Shown in pieces: positions 8,301 through 17,033 of a DNA stretch of 64,000 bases (position 1 is its first letter; each line of letters begins with the position of its first letter). Where the stretch lies: positions 186,001 through 250,000 of the forward strand of contig NZ_BMVO01000004.1 of the NCBI RefSeq assembly GCF_014650755.1. The letters are read 5' to 3'. The notes under the pieces are model-generated. The model was not told the origin of the DNA, did not search any database, and was given only the letters and a program-made list of their open reading frames with translations. This stretch comes from Streptomyces chryseus. Lineage in GTDB: Bacteria > Actinomycetota > Actinomycetes > Streptomycetales > Streptomycetaceae. The position numbers were made by a program, and so were the translations under genes.

Positions 8301-9632
8301 ATGAGCAGCACCGCCACATCCGCCGCGCGCGCGGGAGAGACCGTCTGGGATCGCGTGGGAATTCCGAGGCCCCTCCTCTTCGGGTTCATCGGCGTCCTGA
8401 TCTTCATGATCGGCGACGGGGTCGAGTCCGGCTTCATCGCGCCGTTCATCGAGGGCAACGGCGCGGGCAGCGAGGTCCGCGCGAGCTACGTGATCACCGC
8501 GTACGGCGTCACGGTCATGCTCGCCTCCTGGCTGTCGGGCGCGTTGTCCGAACTGTGGGGACCGCGGCGGGTGATGCAGCTCGGCCTCGCCATCTGGATC
8601 GTCTTCGACATCCTCTTCCTCGCGTTCGGCGCGGCCCAGGACAACTACGCCCTGATGCTGCTCTTCTACGGGCTGCGCGGCTTCGGCTATCCGCTCTTCG
8701 CGTTCTCCTTCCTGGTGTGGGTCACGGCCACCGCTCCGGTCGCCCGGCTCGGCGCCGCCGTCGGCTGGTTCTACTTCGCCTTCACCGGCGGCCTGCCCAC
8801 CCTCGGCTCGCTCACCGCGTCCGTCACCAACCCCCTCTTCGGGAAGTTCGGCACGCTCTGGGTGGCGCTCGCCCTGATCGCGATCGGCGGCGCCTTCTGC
8901 CTGCTCGGCGTACGGGAGCGGACCGGGTACTCCCGGCTCGCGCCGCCCGGGGTGAAGCCGGTGCAGTCGCTGGCCCGCAGCCTGTCCATCGCCTGGACCC
9001 ACCCGAAGGTCGCCGTCGGCTGCGTGGTGCGCGTCATCAACACGGCTCCGCAGTTCGGCCTGTGGGTGATCCTCCCGGCCTTCTTCACCGACGAGATGGG
9101 CTTCAGTGACGGCGACTGGCTGCGACTGCTGTCGATCATGTTCGCCACCAACATCTTCTTCAACCTGCTCTTCGGGCTGGTCAGCGACCGGATCGGCTGG
9201 CGTACCACCATCGGCTGGTTCGGTGCGGTGGGCTGCGCGGTGAGCGTCCTCGCCCTGTACTTCGTACCGAAGCTGATGACCGACAACTACTGGGTCGCGG
9301 TCGGTGTCGGCATGGTCTACGGCGCCACGCTCGCCGGTTTCGTCCCGATCTCCGCGCTGATGCCGTCGCTGGCCCCGGAGAACAAGGGCGGCGCGATGGC
9401 GCTGCTGAACCTCGGCGCGGGCGGCGCGGCCTTCGTGGGGCCCGCGATCGTCTCGCTGTTCCTCGGGCCGCTTGGCCGGGACGGCGTCGTCCTGATCTTC
9501 GCCGGCCTGTACGTCGTCGCCGCCGTCCTCACGCTCTTCCTGCGGCTGCCGCGAGCGTCGGAGGAGGCCATCGCGCAGGGCAAGTCCCTCCACGAGGCCG
9601 CCGTGCCGGTCGCCGCCCGCGCCACCACCTGA
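8301..9632 (+). CDS. MFS transporter, polyol permease type (RbtT/DalT/CsbX-like)
   Basis: Twelve-helix major facilitator of 443 residues that probably imports a polyol or related sugar by proton symport. It resembles the ribitol/arabitol permease group: GFIGVLIFMIGDGVESGFIAPFIE in helix 1, the helix 2-3 loop with LSELWGPRRVM, and a repeat of that loop in the second half (GLVSDRIGWRTT). The start ATG at 8301 has GGAGG eight bases upstream; a GTG at 8286 lies before that site and is less likely. It is followed 43 bp later by the second FGGY kinase, giving an uptake-then-phosphorylate pair. Confidence 0.9.
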   Translation: MSSTATSAARAGETVWDRVGIPRPLLFGFIGVLIFMIGDGVESGFIAPFIEGNGAGSEVRASYVITAYGVTVMLASWLSGALSELWGPRRVMQLGLAIWIVFDILFLAFGAAQDNYALMLLFYGLRGFGYPLFAFSFLVWVTATAPVARLGAAVGWFYFAFTGGLPTLGSLTASVTNPLFGKFGTLWVALALIAIGGAFCLLGVRERTGYSRLAPPGVKPVQSLARSLSIAWTHPKVAVGCVVRVINTAPQFGLWVILPAFFTDEMGFSDGDWLRLLSIMFATNIFFNLLFGLVSDRIGWRTTIGWFGAVGCAVSVLALYFVPKLMTDNYWVAVGVGMVYGATLAGFVPISALMPSLAPENKGGAMALLNLGAGGAAFVGPAIVSLFLGPLGRDGVVLIFAGLYVVAAVLTLFLRLPRASEEAIAQGKSLHEAAVPVAARATT

Positions 9633-9675
9633 CCCGAAGCCCCCGTCTCCCGCACCCGGAAGGACCCGTCCCGCG

Positions 9676-11145
9676 ATGAGCCCCACCGCCGACGCCCCCC
9701 GCTCCCCCGTCCCCGTCGTGGCCGGCATCGACGTGGCCACCGCCGCGGTGCGAGTGGTGTGCGCCGACGCCCGCGGGCGGGTGCTCGCCGAGGGCCGGGC
9801 GGCGCTCCCCCCGCCGGTGCGCGGCGCGGGCGGGCGCAGCGAGCAGGACGCCCGCGCGTGGTGGCCGGCCACCGCCGCGGCCCTGCGGCAGGCCACCGGG
9901 GCGCTGCCGGGCGGCGGCGCCGAGGTGGTGGCGGTCGCTGTCTGCGCCACCTCCGGGACCCTGGTCCCGGCTGCCCCGGACGGGGAGCCCGTGGGCCCGG
10001 CGCTGATGTACGACGACCGGCGGGCCGCCGACCTCAACGCCAAGGCGCAGGAGCTGGGCGCGCGGCGCTGGCGGGCACTGGGCCTGACCGTCGGCCCGAC
10101 GGCCGCGCTCGGGAAGCTCGTCTGGTGCGCGAACCGGGCGCTCCCCGGCCACCTCGTGCTGCACACCCCGGACCTGCTCGGCCGCAGACTCACCGGGCAC
10201 CCGGTCGCCACCGACTGGAGCCACGCCCTGAAGACCGGGTACGACCCGCGCGCGGGCGAGTGGGCCGGCGAGGTCTTCGACGCCTTCGGTGTCTCCCCCG
10301 GTCTGCTGCCCGCCGTGCACGCGCCCGGCTCCGAGGCGGGGACGGTCTCGGCGGAGGCGGCGGCGGAGACCGGCCTGCCCGTCGGCTGCCGGGTCCGGCT
10401 GGGCATGACGGACGGCTGCGCGGGCCAGATCGCCACGGGCGCCGTGGAACCGGGCCAGTTCGTCGGCGTACTGGGTACGACGTACGTACTGAAGGGCGTC
10501 ACCCGTGAGCTGGTCACCGATCCGTCCGGCGCCCTCTACAGCCACCGCCACCCGGACGGCTGGTGGCTGCCCGGCGGCGCGTCGAACACCGGCGGCGAGG
10601 CGCTTTCGGCCGTGGACCCGGCCCGGCTGCCCGGCCTGGACGCGGCGGCGGACGCCCGGGGTCCGGCGTCGTGCCTGAACTATCCGCTGCGGCGCGACGG
10701 CGAGCGGTTCCCCTTCGTCTCGGGCGACGCCCGGGGCTTTGTGGCCGGAACGCCGCGCGACGAGGCCGACGGGCACCGGGCCGCGCTGGAGGGCGTCGCC
10801 TTCCTGGAGCGGCTCGCCCTGGAGCGCGTGCGGGCGCTGGGCGTCGAGGTGCGCGGACCGCTGCACGCGGCGGGCGGCGGCAGCCGCAGCGATCTGTGGA
10901 CGCGGATCCGCGCCACCGTGCTGGGCCGGCCGCTGCGGGTGGCCGAGCGGGCCCAGACGGCGTTCGGGGCGGCCCTGCTCGCCGCCGCCGGCACCCTCCA
11001 TCCGGACCTGACCGCGAGCGCGGCGGCCATGACGGCGGCCGGGCGGGCGGTGGAGCCGGTGGAGCGGGAGCGGGCGGCGCTGGACGAGTCGTACGAGCGC
11101 TTCGTCGCGCAGCTGCGCGCGCGGGGCTGGCTGGACGCGGGGTGA
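9676..11145 (+). CDS. FGGY-family carbohydrate kinase (second copy)
   Basis: Sugar or polyol kinase of 489 residues, ATP-dependent and cytoplasmic. Motifs: VAGIDVATAAVRVVCAD at the N-terminus (phosphate 1), YDDRRAADLNAKA, the central GMTDGCAGQIATGAVEPGQF and the adenosine motif HAAGGGSRSDLWTRI. The DGC in GMTDGC carries the catalytic aspartate region. It is only distantly similar to the first kinase, so the two probably act on different substrates or at different steps. It follows the MFS gene by 43 bp with a GGAAGGA binding site and is likely cotranscribed with it. Resembles xylulokinase-like members with an Ala-rich insert. Confidence 0.87.
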   Translation: MSPTADAPRSPVPVVAGIDVATAAVRVVCADARGRVLAEGRAALPPPVRGAGGRSEQDARAWWPATAAALRQATGALPGGGAEVVAVAVCATSGTLVPAAPDGEPVGPALMYDDRRAADLNAKAQELGARRWRALGLTVGPTAALGKLVWCANRALPGHLVLHTPDLLGRRLTGHPVATDWSHALKTGYDPRAGEWAGEVFDAFGVSPGLLPAVHAPGSEAGTVSAEAAAETGLPVGCRVRLGMTDGCAGQIATGAVEPGQFVGVLGTTYVLKGVTRELVTDPSGALYSHRHPDGWWLPGGASNTGGEALSAVDPARLPGLDAAADARGPASCLNYPLRRDGERFPFVSGDARGFVAGTPRDEADGHRAALEGVAFLERLALERVRALGVEVRGPLHAAGGGSRSDLWTRIRATVLGRPLRVAERAQTAFGAALLAAAGTLHPDLTASAAAMTAAGRAVEPVERERAALDESYERFVAQLRARGWLDAG

Positions 11146-11155
11146 GCGGCCTCGC

Positions 11156-11716
11156 TCACCGTCTGGCGTAACGGACGAGGAGTACGCCGTTGCCGAACGT
11201 CCGGGTCTCCACCAGCCGCAGACCGACCCGTGCGTCCGCCACGGGGAACAGAGGTCGGCCCTTACCGATGAGCACCGGATGGATGCACAGGTGGTACTCG
11301 TCGATCAGGTCGTGGCGCATGAACGATTCGGCGAGGTCGGCGCCGCCGATCGCCATGTCCCCGCCGGGCCGCGCCTTGAGCTCGTTGATCGCGTCGGGGT
11401 CGACGTCCCGCACGACCGTGGTGTTCCAGTCGGCCCGCTCCAGCGTCCTGGAGAACACGAACTTCGGCATGTCCCGCCAGATGCCGGCGAACTCGGCCGT
11501 GGGGCCGGCGTTCGCGGGATCGGCGTCGGCGGTCGGCCAGACGTCGGCCATGAGCTCGTACGTGCGTCGCCCGTGCAGGAAGGCACCCATGGCGCTGAGG
11601 CGTTCGTTGAAGTAGCCGTGCAGTTCGTCGTCGACCAGGTGCCAGTCGATCTGCCCTTCGGGGCCCTCGAAGAAGCCCTCGAGGGACACCGACATCATCA
11701 GAATGATCTTTCGCAT
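11156..11716 (-). CDS. Dihydrofolate-reductase-like (RibD C-terminal family) protein
   Basis: NADPH-binding reductase-fold protein of 186 residues. The start MRKIILMMSVSLEGFFEGP, the HGRRTYELMADVWP segment and GGADLAESFMRHDLIDEYHLCIHPVLIGKGRPLF are diagnostic for the small DHFR/RibD-C proteins abundant in actinobacteria. The true substrate of these is generally unknown; they are not the housekeeping FolA. It converges on the second kinase with a 10-bp gap and is a single gene. Confidence 0.85.
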   Translation of the reverse strand: MRKIILMMSVSLEGFFEGPEGQIDWHLVDDELHGYFNERLSAMGAFLHGRRTYELMADVWPTADADPANAGPTAEFAGIWRDMPKFVFSRTLERADWNTTVVRDVDPDAINELKARPGGDMAIGGADLAESFMRHDLIDEYHLCIHPVLIGKGRPLFPVADARVGLRLVETRTFGNGVLLVRYARR

Positions 11717-11795
11717 CGCAGTCCTCGCCGGGTCGTCAGGGCTCGCGGATGCGGACAGCGTGAGGTGCGGGGACCCTGTAGGGGTGGGGGCGACC

Positions 11796-11811
11796 AGCTA
11801 GGAGGCTAGCT
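11796..11811 (+). promoter_or_regulatory. Ribosome binding site inside a perfect hairpin
   Basis: AGCTAG (11796-11801) and CTAGCT (11806-11811) are perfect complements flanking GAGG, one base before the ATG at 11813. The Shine-Dalgarno core therefore sits in and beside a 6-bp stem with a four-base loop, which may limit or modulate initiation. Confidence 0.45.
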
Positions 11812-11812
11812 C

Positions 11813-12013
11813 ATGTCCATGATGGACAAGCTCAAGCAGATGATGAAGGGCCACGAGTCCCAGGCCGGGAAGGGCACCGACAAGGCGGGCGACGCCGTCG
11901 ACGACCGGACCAAGGGCAAGTACAGCGGCCAGGTCGACACCGGCCAGGAGCGGCTGCGCAACGAGTTCGGCGGGGACCAGGGCACCGGCCAGGACCGGCC
12001 GCCCCAGCCCTGA
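11813..12013 (+). CDS. Small MT0933-like antitoxin-family protein
   Basis: Highly charged protein of 66 residues (MSMMDKLKQMMKGHESQAGK…) with Lys/Asp-rich low-complexity sequence. It resembles the MT0933/Rv0909-type antitoxin family and also CsbD-like stress proteins (repeated GKGTDKAGDAVDD and KGKYSGQVD blocks). No toxin gene is adjacent: neighbours are the DHFR-like and DUF2165 genes. A free-standing antitoxin-like protein may act as a stress or DNA-associated protein. The start is fixed by AGGAGG just upstream, within the hairpin described separately. Confidence 0.72.
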   Translation: MSMMDKLKQMMKGHESQAGKGTDKAGDAVDDRTKGKYSGQVDTGQERLRNEFGGDQGTGQDRPPQP

Positions 12014-12058
12014 CCTCAGCATTGCTCCGGTGAGGGCGCGACAGACTCTGTCCCGCCC

Positions 12059-12604
12059 TCACCGCGTGCTGTCTCCGGGCGCCCGCCGCCCGTCCTCCCC
12101 CGCCGGCAGATGGACGACCACCAGGGCGAGCCCCGCGACGAGGAAGTTCCGGGTGGCGGCCTCCAGCCCGTTCCAGTCCTCCGACTGCCACATGGCGAAC
12201 CACTCGCCACCGACGGCGATGAAGCCCGCGCCGAAGAGCAGCAGCACCATGAGCAGGCCGAGGCTCGCCGTACGCCTCGCCCGGGCGAAGCCGCCGCCGC
12301 GCAGGGCGACGGCCCACCGCACGCTCGCCGCGATCAGGACGAGCGCGGCCACGGTCTCCCACACGATGATCGCGACGTACGCGACGTCCTGCACCGTCCT
12401 CGACTCGACGGCACGCCACATCAGGTCCTCGTCCTTGAACGTGGTCTCCATCGCCAGGACGTGCCGTACGAACTCCTGGTTCGTACCGAAGTCCGTGATG
12501 TTCCCGAAGGCCACGAGCGCCATGTAGAGCGCGACTGTGGCGACGAGCCCGGTGGCCGCGACCGCGAGAGGCCGCGCGGCTGAACCTGGGTTTCTGGCAG
12601 TCAT
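12059..12604 (-). CDS. DUF2165 family small membrane protein
   Basis: Membrane protein of 181 residues with about four hydrophobic segments: near the N-terminus (VAATGLVATVALYMALVAF), around residues 75-95, 110-130 and 150-165. The segment FGNITDFGTNQEFVRHVLAMETTF is the hallmark of the DUF2165 predicted integral membrane family, whose function is unknown. ATG at 12604 was preferred over an upstream in-frame GTG because GGAGAGG is then correctly spaced. Convergent with the antitoxin-like gene. Confidence 0.82.
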   Translation of the reverse strand: MTARNPGSAARPLAVAATGLVATVALYMALVAFGNITDFGTNQEFVRHVLAMETTFKDEDLMWRAVESRTVQDVAYVAIIVWETVAALVLIAASVRWAVALRGGGFARARRTASLGLLMVLLLFGAGFIAVGGEWFAMWQSEDWNGLEAATRNFLVAGLALVVVHLPAGEDGRRAPGDSTR

Positions 12605-12783
12605 GTGCACCTCTCCATAGGGGAGTTGAGGGACCGGGCGTCGTCCGGCCCTCCTTCAAGTGTCCCGGATCCGGGGCGGCTGTGAAGGCGTCGGCACTCT
12701 GGTAGATGTGACCTGTGCACGTCATACTTCACGGGCCGGTCGGGCGGTCGGCGATCACTGGCCGACCGAGGGAGAGCAGGCAC

Positions 12784-13719
12784 ATGAGCGTGGACCGGCG
12801 CACTTTCCTCACCGGAGCGGCGGCGGTCTCCGCGACCGCCCTGCTCGGATCGACGGGAGCCGTCGCGGCGCCGCGGACCCTGTCCGTACAGGACTGGATG
12901 GCGGGCCTGGGTGATTCCACTCCGATCCAGCGGCTGACGATCCCCGGCACCCACGACTCGGGCGCCCGGGTCGGCGGCCCGTGGGTGGCCTGCCAGAACA
13001 CGGCCGTCGCCGATCAGTTGCGCGCCGGCATCCGCTTCCTGGACGTACGGTGCCGGGTCACCGGGGACTCGTTCGCCATCCACCACGGCGCGTACTACCA
13101 GAACCTGATGTTCGGTGACGTGCTCATCGCCTGCCGGGACTTCCTGCGCGAGCGCCCCTCGGAGACGGTCCTGATGCGCGTCAAGCAGGAGTACTCGGAG
13201 GCCGCCGACGCGGAGTTCCGCCGGATCTTCGACCTCTACCTGGACGGCAAGGGGTGGCGGCCGCTCTTCCGGATCGACGCGGGACTGCCGGCGCTCGGAC
13301 AGGCGCGGGGCAGGGTCGTCCTGCTGGCCGACAACGGCGGACTGCCCGGTGTGCGGTACGGCGACCCGGCGCTCTTCGACATCCAGGACGACTACATGGC
13401 CGAGCCGGGCGCCAAGTACCCCAAGATCGAGGCCCACTTCCGCAAAGCCGCCCAGCAGCCGGGCAAGCTGTTCCTGAACTACGTCAGCACGTCGGCGCTG
13501 CTGCCGCCCCGCTGGAACTCCGACCGGCTCAACCCGAGAGTGCACGGCTTCCTCGACGGCGCGGAGGCCGGCGGCTGGACGGGGCTGGGCGTGGTGCCGA
13601 TGGACTTCCCGAACACCCGCCCGGGCTTGGTGGAGTCCCTGATCCGGCACAACGCCGGGTCCGCCCGGCGGAGCCACACGGGTGAGAAAAGGCGTCAGGT
13701 CCTGGACTGGGCGCGCTGA
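12784..13719 (+). CDS. Secreted phosphatidylinositol-specific phospholipase C
   Basis: Exported enzyme of 311 residues that cleaves phosphatidylinositol or related glycerophosphodiesters. The N-terminus MSVDRRTFLTGAAAVSATALLG is a twin-arginine type signal ending in AVAAP. The X-domain is recognisable: TIPGTHDSGAR with the first catalytic histidine, FLDVRCR with the metal-site aspartate, and IHHGAYYQ with the second histidine. The acidic YSEAADAEF region and the C-terminal MDFPN fit bacterial PI-PLC. GGGAGAGCAGG precedes the ATG. It stands alone, with divergent DUF2165 upstream. Confidence 0.9.
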   Translation: MSVDRRTFLTGAAAVSATALLGSTGAVAAPRTLSVQDWMAGLGDSTPIQRLTIPGTHDSGARVGGPWVACQNTAVADQLRAGIRFLDVRCRVTGDSFAIHHGAYYQNLMFGDVLIACRDFLRERPSETVLMRVKQEYSEAADAEFRRIFDLYLDGKGWRPLFRIDAGLPALGQARGRVVLLADNGGLPGVRYGDPALFDIQDDYMAEPGAKYPKIEAHFRKAAQQPGKLFLNYVSTSALLPPRWNSDRLNPRVHGFLDGAEAGGWTGLGVVPMDFPNTRPGLVESLIRHNAGSARRSHTGEKRRQVLDWAR

Positions 13720-13839
13720 GCCCGCTAGACCAGCGGCGATGACCATGCCTCTTCCGTGTGGCGGCGCCGCGGCCACGCTCACCGATCCGAGCGTCCCCCT
13801 GACGCGTGCCGCCACGACCGCCCGGTTCGGAGCGTCACG

Positions 13840-14628
13840 ATGTACCTGACTCGCAGCACGCCCGCCCGGCGGACACCGTCCGTACGGCCCGTGGAACCCG
13901 GACGGCCCGGGCGGCGGGCCGACGGACGGCGCGGAGCGGCGGCAGTCGCGCTGGCCGGCGCGGCGCTCCTGTACAACGGCTGGCTGCTGGAGCTGTCCCT
14001 GCCGACGGGCCTGGATGCCCGGCACTCGTACGTGAGCGAACTCTTCGCCGCCGACCAGCCCTTCAGGGCGCTGTTCGGCGGCATGGAGATCGCGTGCGCC
14101 GTACTCGTCATGGCGGGAGCACTGCTGGCCCGTGACCTGCTGCCGGGGGCGGCCGCGCGCGGCGGCTGGTGGGCGCTGTGCGGATTCGGGGCGTCCTCGC
14201 TCGCCGACGTCATGCTGCCCATGGGCTGCGCGCCCTCCCTGGAGCCGGCCTGCCGCGCCGTGCATCCGTGGCACACGGTCACCAGCGGGCTGGTGCACTT
14301 CTTCCTCTTCGTCTCCATGGTGCTGTTCTGCGTGGCGGCGGCGTCCGCACCCTCCCGGACGCCGCTGATCCGGCGCTGGGCCCCCCTCCTGCTGGCCGGC
14401 GCGCTCGTCTCCGCCGTCAGCACCGTCGGCCCGCTGATCGGCAGTCCCGGCTGGCACGGGCTGCCGCAGCGGGCGCATCTGCTGCTGGTGGGGCTGTGGT
14501 TCGCCCTCCTGGCCCGCGCACTGCGCGTGTCCGGCGGCGGTCGGGCGCAGGGAGCCGCGACCGGACCGCTGCCGGGGATCGCACCGCCGCAGCACCCGGA
14601 GAACCGGCCGGCCGGCCGTACCTCCTGA
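13840..14628 (+). CDS. DUF998 family membrane protein
   Basis: Membrane protein of 262 residues with a basic N-terminal tail and about six to seven hydrophobic helices from residue 38 on. HSYVSELFAADQPF after the first helix and the alternating helices with short loops match the DUF998 family of unknown function. Cysteines in MGCAPSLEPACRAVHPWH could form an extracytoplasmic disulfide. ATG at 13840 was chosen because the further upstream codons are Arg/His-rich and not protein-like. The DMT transporter follows 27 bp later, probably in one transcript. Confidence 0.8.
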   Translation: MYLTRSTPARRTPSVRPVEPGRPGRRADGRRGAAAVALAGAALLYNGWLLELSLPTGLDARHSYVSELFAADQPFRALFGGMEIACAVLVMAGALLARDLLPGAAARGGWWALCGFGASSLADVMLPMGCAPSLEPACRAVHPWHTVTSGLVHFFLFVSMVLFCVAAASAPSRTPLIRRWAPLLLAGALVSAVSTVGPLIGSPGWHGLPQRAHLLLVGLWFALLARALRVSGGGRAQGAATGPLPGIAPPQHPENRPAGRTS

Positions 14629-14655
14629 GTTCCCGCGAACCGGAGGAAGCGCCGC

Positions 14656-15525
14656 GTGGCATCCGTACTCTCCGTGCTGTTCGCCGTGCTCACTGCGGTC
14701 GGCAACGCCACCGGCACGGTGCTCCAGCGGGTCGCCGCGCGGCGAGTGCCCCCGGGTGACGCGTTCAGTTTCCGGCTGATCCCGCACCTGGTGCACAGCG
14801 CGGCATGGCTCGGTGGCATCGCCGTCATCGTCGTGGCCGCGGCGTGCCAGGCGCTGGCCCTGACCCTGGGCTCGATGTCGCTCGTACAGCCCATCCTGGT
14901 GAGCGAGCTGCCCTTCACCCTCCTGATCGCCTGCATGGTCTCCCGCCGTCCCCTTCCGGCGGCCGGCTGGACGGCGGCCGGAATGATCGCCGTCGGTCTC
15001 GGTGTCGCCCTGGCCGCCGCGTCTCCGTACGAACGCCACTCCGCGGTCTCGCCGGCCGTGTGGGCGCTGACCCTGGTGACGACCGGGGGCGCCATGACGG
15101 CCTGCGTACTGGCCGCCCTGCCGCGGCCGCGGGGCATGGCGCGCGCGGCCCTGTTCAGCTCGGCCTCCGCGATCGGCTACGCCCTGACGGCGACGTTGAT
15201 GAAGTTCTCCACCACGACGTTCGAACAGCACGGCTTCGGCGCCTTCTTGGCCTGCTGGCAGACGTACGGCTTCGTGGTGGCGGGCGCCTGCGCGCTCTTC
15301 CTGCTGGCCAATGCCATGGAGTCCGGCCCGCTGGTGGCCTCCCAGCCCGCGCTGACGCTGGGAGAGGCACTGGTCAGCGTGGCTCTCGGGATGCTGGTGT
15401 ACGGCGACGAGGTGCGCACGGGGTGGTGGCTCGTCCCCGAGGGCATCGGCGCGGTGATGGTCACCTGGGGCGTACTGCTGCTGCCGCGGGTCAGGACGGA
15501 GGAGCAGGACACCCCCGCGACCTGA
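14656..15525 (+). CDS. DMT (EamA-type) membrane transporter
   Basis: Membrane protein of 289 residues with about nine to ten hydrophobic segments and internal duplication typical of the drug/metabolite transporter superfamily. SLVQPILVSELPFTLLIA in the first half and ESGPLVASQPALTLGEALVSV in the second half are the corresponding repeats of the EamA/DMT core. Probably an exporter of a small metabolite; substrate unknown. The GTG start at 14656 is preceded by GGAGGAAG. It ends at a strong inverted repeat likely to terminate transcription. Confidence 0.83.
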   Translation: MASVLSVLFAVLTAVGNATGTVLQRVAARRVPPGDAFSFRLIPHLVHSAAWLGGIAVIVVAAACQALALTLGSMSLVQPILVSELPFTLLIACMVSRRPLPAAGWTAAGMIAVGLGVALAAASPYERHSAVSPAVWALTLVTTGGAMTACVLAALPRPRGMARAALFSSASAIGYALTATLMKFSTTTFEQHGFGAFLACWQTYGFVVAGACALFLLANAMESGPLVASQPALTLGEALVSVALGMLVYGDEVRTGWWLVPEGIGAVMVTWGVLLLPRVRTEEQDTPAT

Positions 15526-15564
15526 CGACGGCGGTGCCCGCGCGGCACGGCGGGCCGCCGTCGT
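15525..15564 (+). terminator. Probable terminator after the DMT gene
   Basis: Ten-bp perfect arms ACGACGGCGG (15525-15534) and CCGCCGTCGT (15555-15564), with further pairing inside, begin at the stop codon of the DMT transporter gene. There is no U tract, as usual in this GC range. Confidence 0.5.
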
Positions 15565-15708
15565 GGGCCGGCCGGAACCCCCCTTCTGCCCTGCCCGGAT
15601 GGCGCAACAGCCGCACATGCCCCTTTGATGGTGCAAAGCGTGCGTCCAGGTGGCGCACGACAACCGAACGGTGTGTGCCACCGGAAGTACGGCGAACGGA
15701 GCCGCGCC

Positions 15709-16965
15709 ATGACAACCGACCCGACCAAGCCCCCCACGCCCAGCAACGACGACCGCTCGCAGCCGCCCGACGACGCGGCGGCGTACGTGGCCGCCGCCTA
15801 CGCGGCCGCCAGGGACGAGGCCGCCGCCCGGAGCGCCCGCGCGAACGAGGCCGCCCCGCGCGCGACCCCGGCGGACGGGGCCGCCGGGCACGTGACCCCG
15901 GCGGACGACACCGCCGCGCGCGTACCCCCGAGGGACGAGACCGCCGCGCGCGTCGCCGTGGCGAACGAGGACGCCGCCCGGGTGGCCGCCGCGAAGGCCA
16001 AGGCCGCCGACGGGAGTGCGGCGGACGCCGGGCCGCAGGACCCGGACCTGGACCCGGGCGAGGAACCCATACGGACTCTGCTCTGGACGGCGGCCACCTG
16101 TAGGCCACTGGAGGAGGTCGCCGCGCTGGTGAGCCTGCTCAGGCACACCGGAGAGGTTCCCAGCCCCGGCGACGAGGCCCTGCGCGCGGCCGCCGTGGCC
16201 CGCCCGCTGGACGAGGTCCGGCAGCTGGTCGCCATGCTCAACGAGGCGCCGCACGAGGTGGACGAGGCCGACACCACGCTGCGCGCCGCGGCCGTGGGCA
16301 GGCCGATCGAGGACGTGGCGCAACTGGTGAGCATCCTGGGTCACGAGGAGAGCGACCACGCGCACTCCCCCGCCGCCGAGCCCGCCGCCGCGCGGAAGAG
16401 CCCGGTGAAGACCGAGGCCGTGACGACGCCGCTCGCCGGCAGCCGCGACGCCGCCGCCGAGCCGGCCGCCGGCGCGGAGCGGCCGGGCGGCCGCACCCCG
16501 TGGCCTACCGTCGGCACCCGGGGCACGGTCCCGTCCGTCGGCGACGCGCTCGGCGACGACACCCCCTCGCCGGCCCTGCGTTCCGTACTGCGATGGCCCG
16601 CGGCGGTGCTCCTCTTCGCCTGCGGTGTGATCCACCTGCCTACGGACTTCGCGCACCTGCGCTCCGGCGGCTACGCGGACGCGCTGTCCATCGCCGTCAC
16701 CGTGCTCTGCCTGGTGTTCGGCGTGTGGCTGGCCGTACGGGACACCGTGCGCGTCTGGGCGGCGAGCGCCGCGACCGCCATCGGCATCGTGGCCCTGCAC
16801 GCGCTGGCGAGCGTCGGCACGGTGGACCTGCTGGAGAGCAGTCTGGGTGAGTCCTTCGCGTGGGCGGACGCCGCGGCGGTGTCCTGCGCCGCGGTCGGCG
16901 CGGTCCTCGCCGGTTCGGCCCTGCTGCGCCGTCAGAAGGAGCCCGACACGGCGAACGGCGCCTGA
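15709..16965 (+). CDS. Ala-rich repeat protein with C-terminal membrane domain
   Basis: Protein of 418 residues in three parts, family not recognised. Residues 1-115 are Ala/Asp/Arg-rich with degenerate 10-13-residue repeats around ADDTAAR, RDETAAR and NEDAARV. Residues about 120-220 hold three copies of a 31-33-residue unit; the core reads LRAAAVARPLDEVRQLVAML, with variants TAATCRPLEEVAALVSLL and LRAAAVGRPIEDVAQLVSIL. After a linker, about four hydrophobic helices (from VLRWPAAVLLFACGVIHLP) form a membrane domain. The helical repeats probably lie in the cytoplasm and may bind a partner. ATG at 15709 follows CGGAGC. Confidence 0.78.
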   Translation: MTTDPTKPPTPSNDDRSQPPDDAAAYVAAAYAAARDEAAARSARANEAAPRATPADGAAGHVTPADDTAARVPPRDETAARVAVANEDAARVAAAKAKAADGSAADAGPQDPDLDPGEEPIRTLLWTAATCRPLEEVAALVSLLRHTGEVPSPGDEALRAAAVARPLDEVRQLVAMLNEAPHEVDEADTTLRAAAVGRPIEDVAQLVSILGHEESDHAHSPAAEPAAARKSPVKTEAVTTPLAGSRDAAAEPAAGAERPGGRTPWPTVGTRGTVPSVGDALGDDTPSPALRSVLRWPAAVLLFACGVIHLPTDFAHLRSGGYADALSIAVTVLCLVFGVWLAVRDTVRVWAASAATAIGIVALHALASVGTVDLLESSLGESFAWADAAAVSCAAVGAVLAGSALLRRQKEPDTANGA

Positions 16966-17010
16966 CGGTCCGGCAGGGACGGGCCGAGGCACCAGCGGCA
17001 TCGGTACGGA

Positions 17011-17033
17011 GGGCGGCCGGGTCCCGGCCGCCC
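17011..17033 (+). terminator. Probable terminator after the Ala-rich repeat gene
   Basis: GGGCGGCCGGG (17011-17021), a single T and CCCGGCCGCCC (17023-17033) form a near-continuous 10-bp GC stem with a three-base loop, 46 bp after the stop codon. Confidence 0.5.

Noticed and set aside
8235..10517. 760-codon open frame on the minus strand
   Set aside because: Shadow of the MFS and second kinase genes, which have clear family motifs on the plus strand.
12601..17001. 1,466-codon open frame on the minus strand
   Set aside because: It is a GC-rich shadow of the PI-PLC, DUF998, DMT and repeat-protein genes; its translation is Gly/Arg/His-rich with no family.
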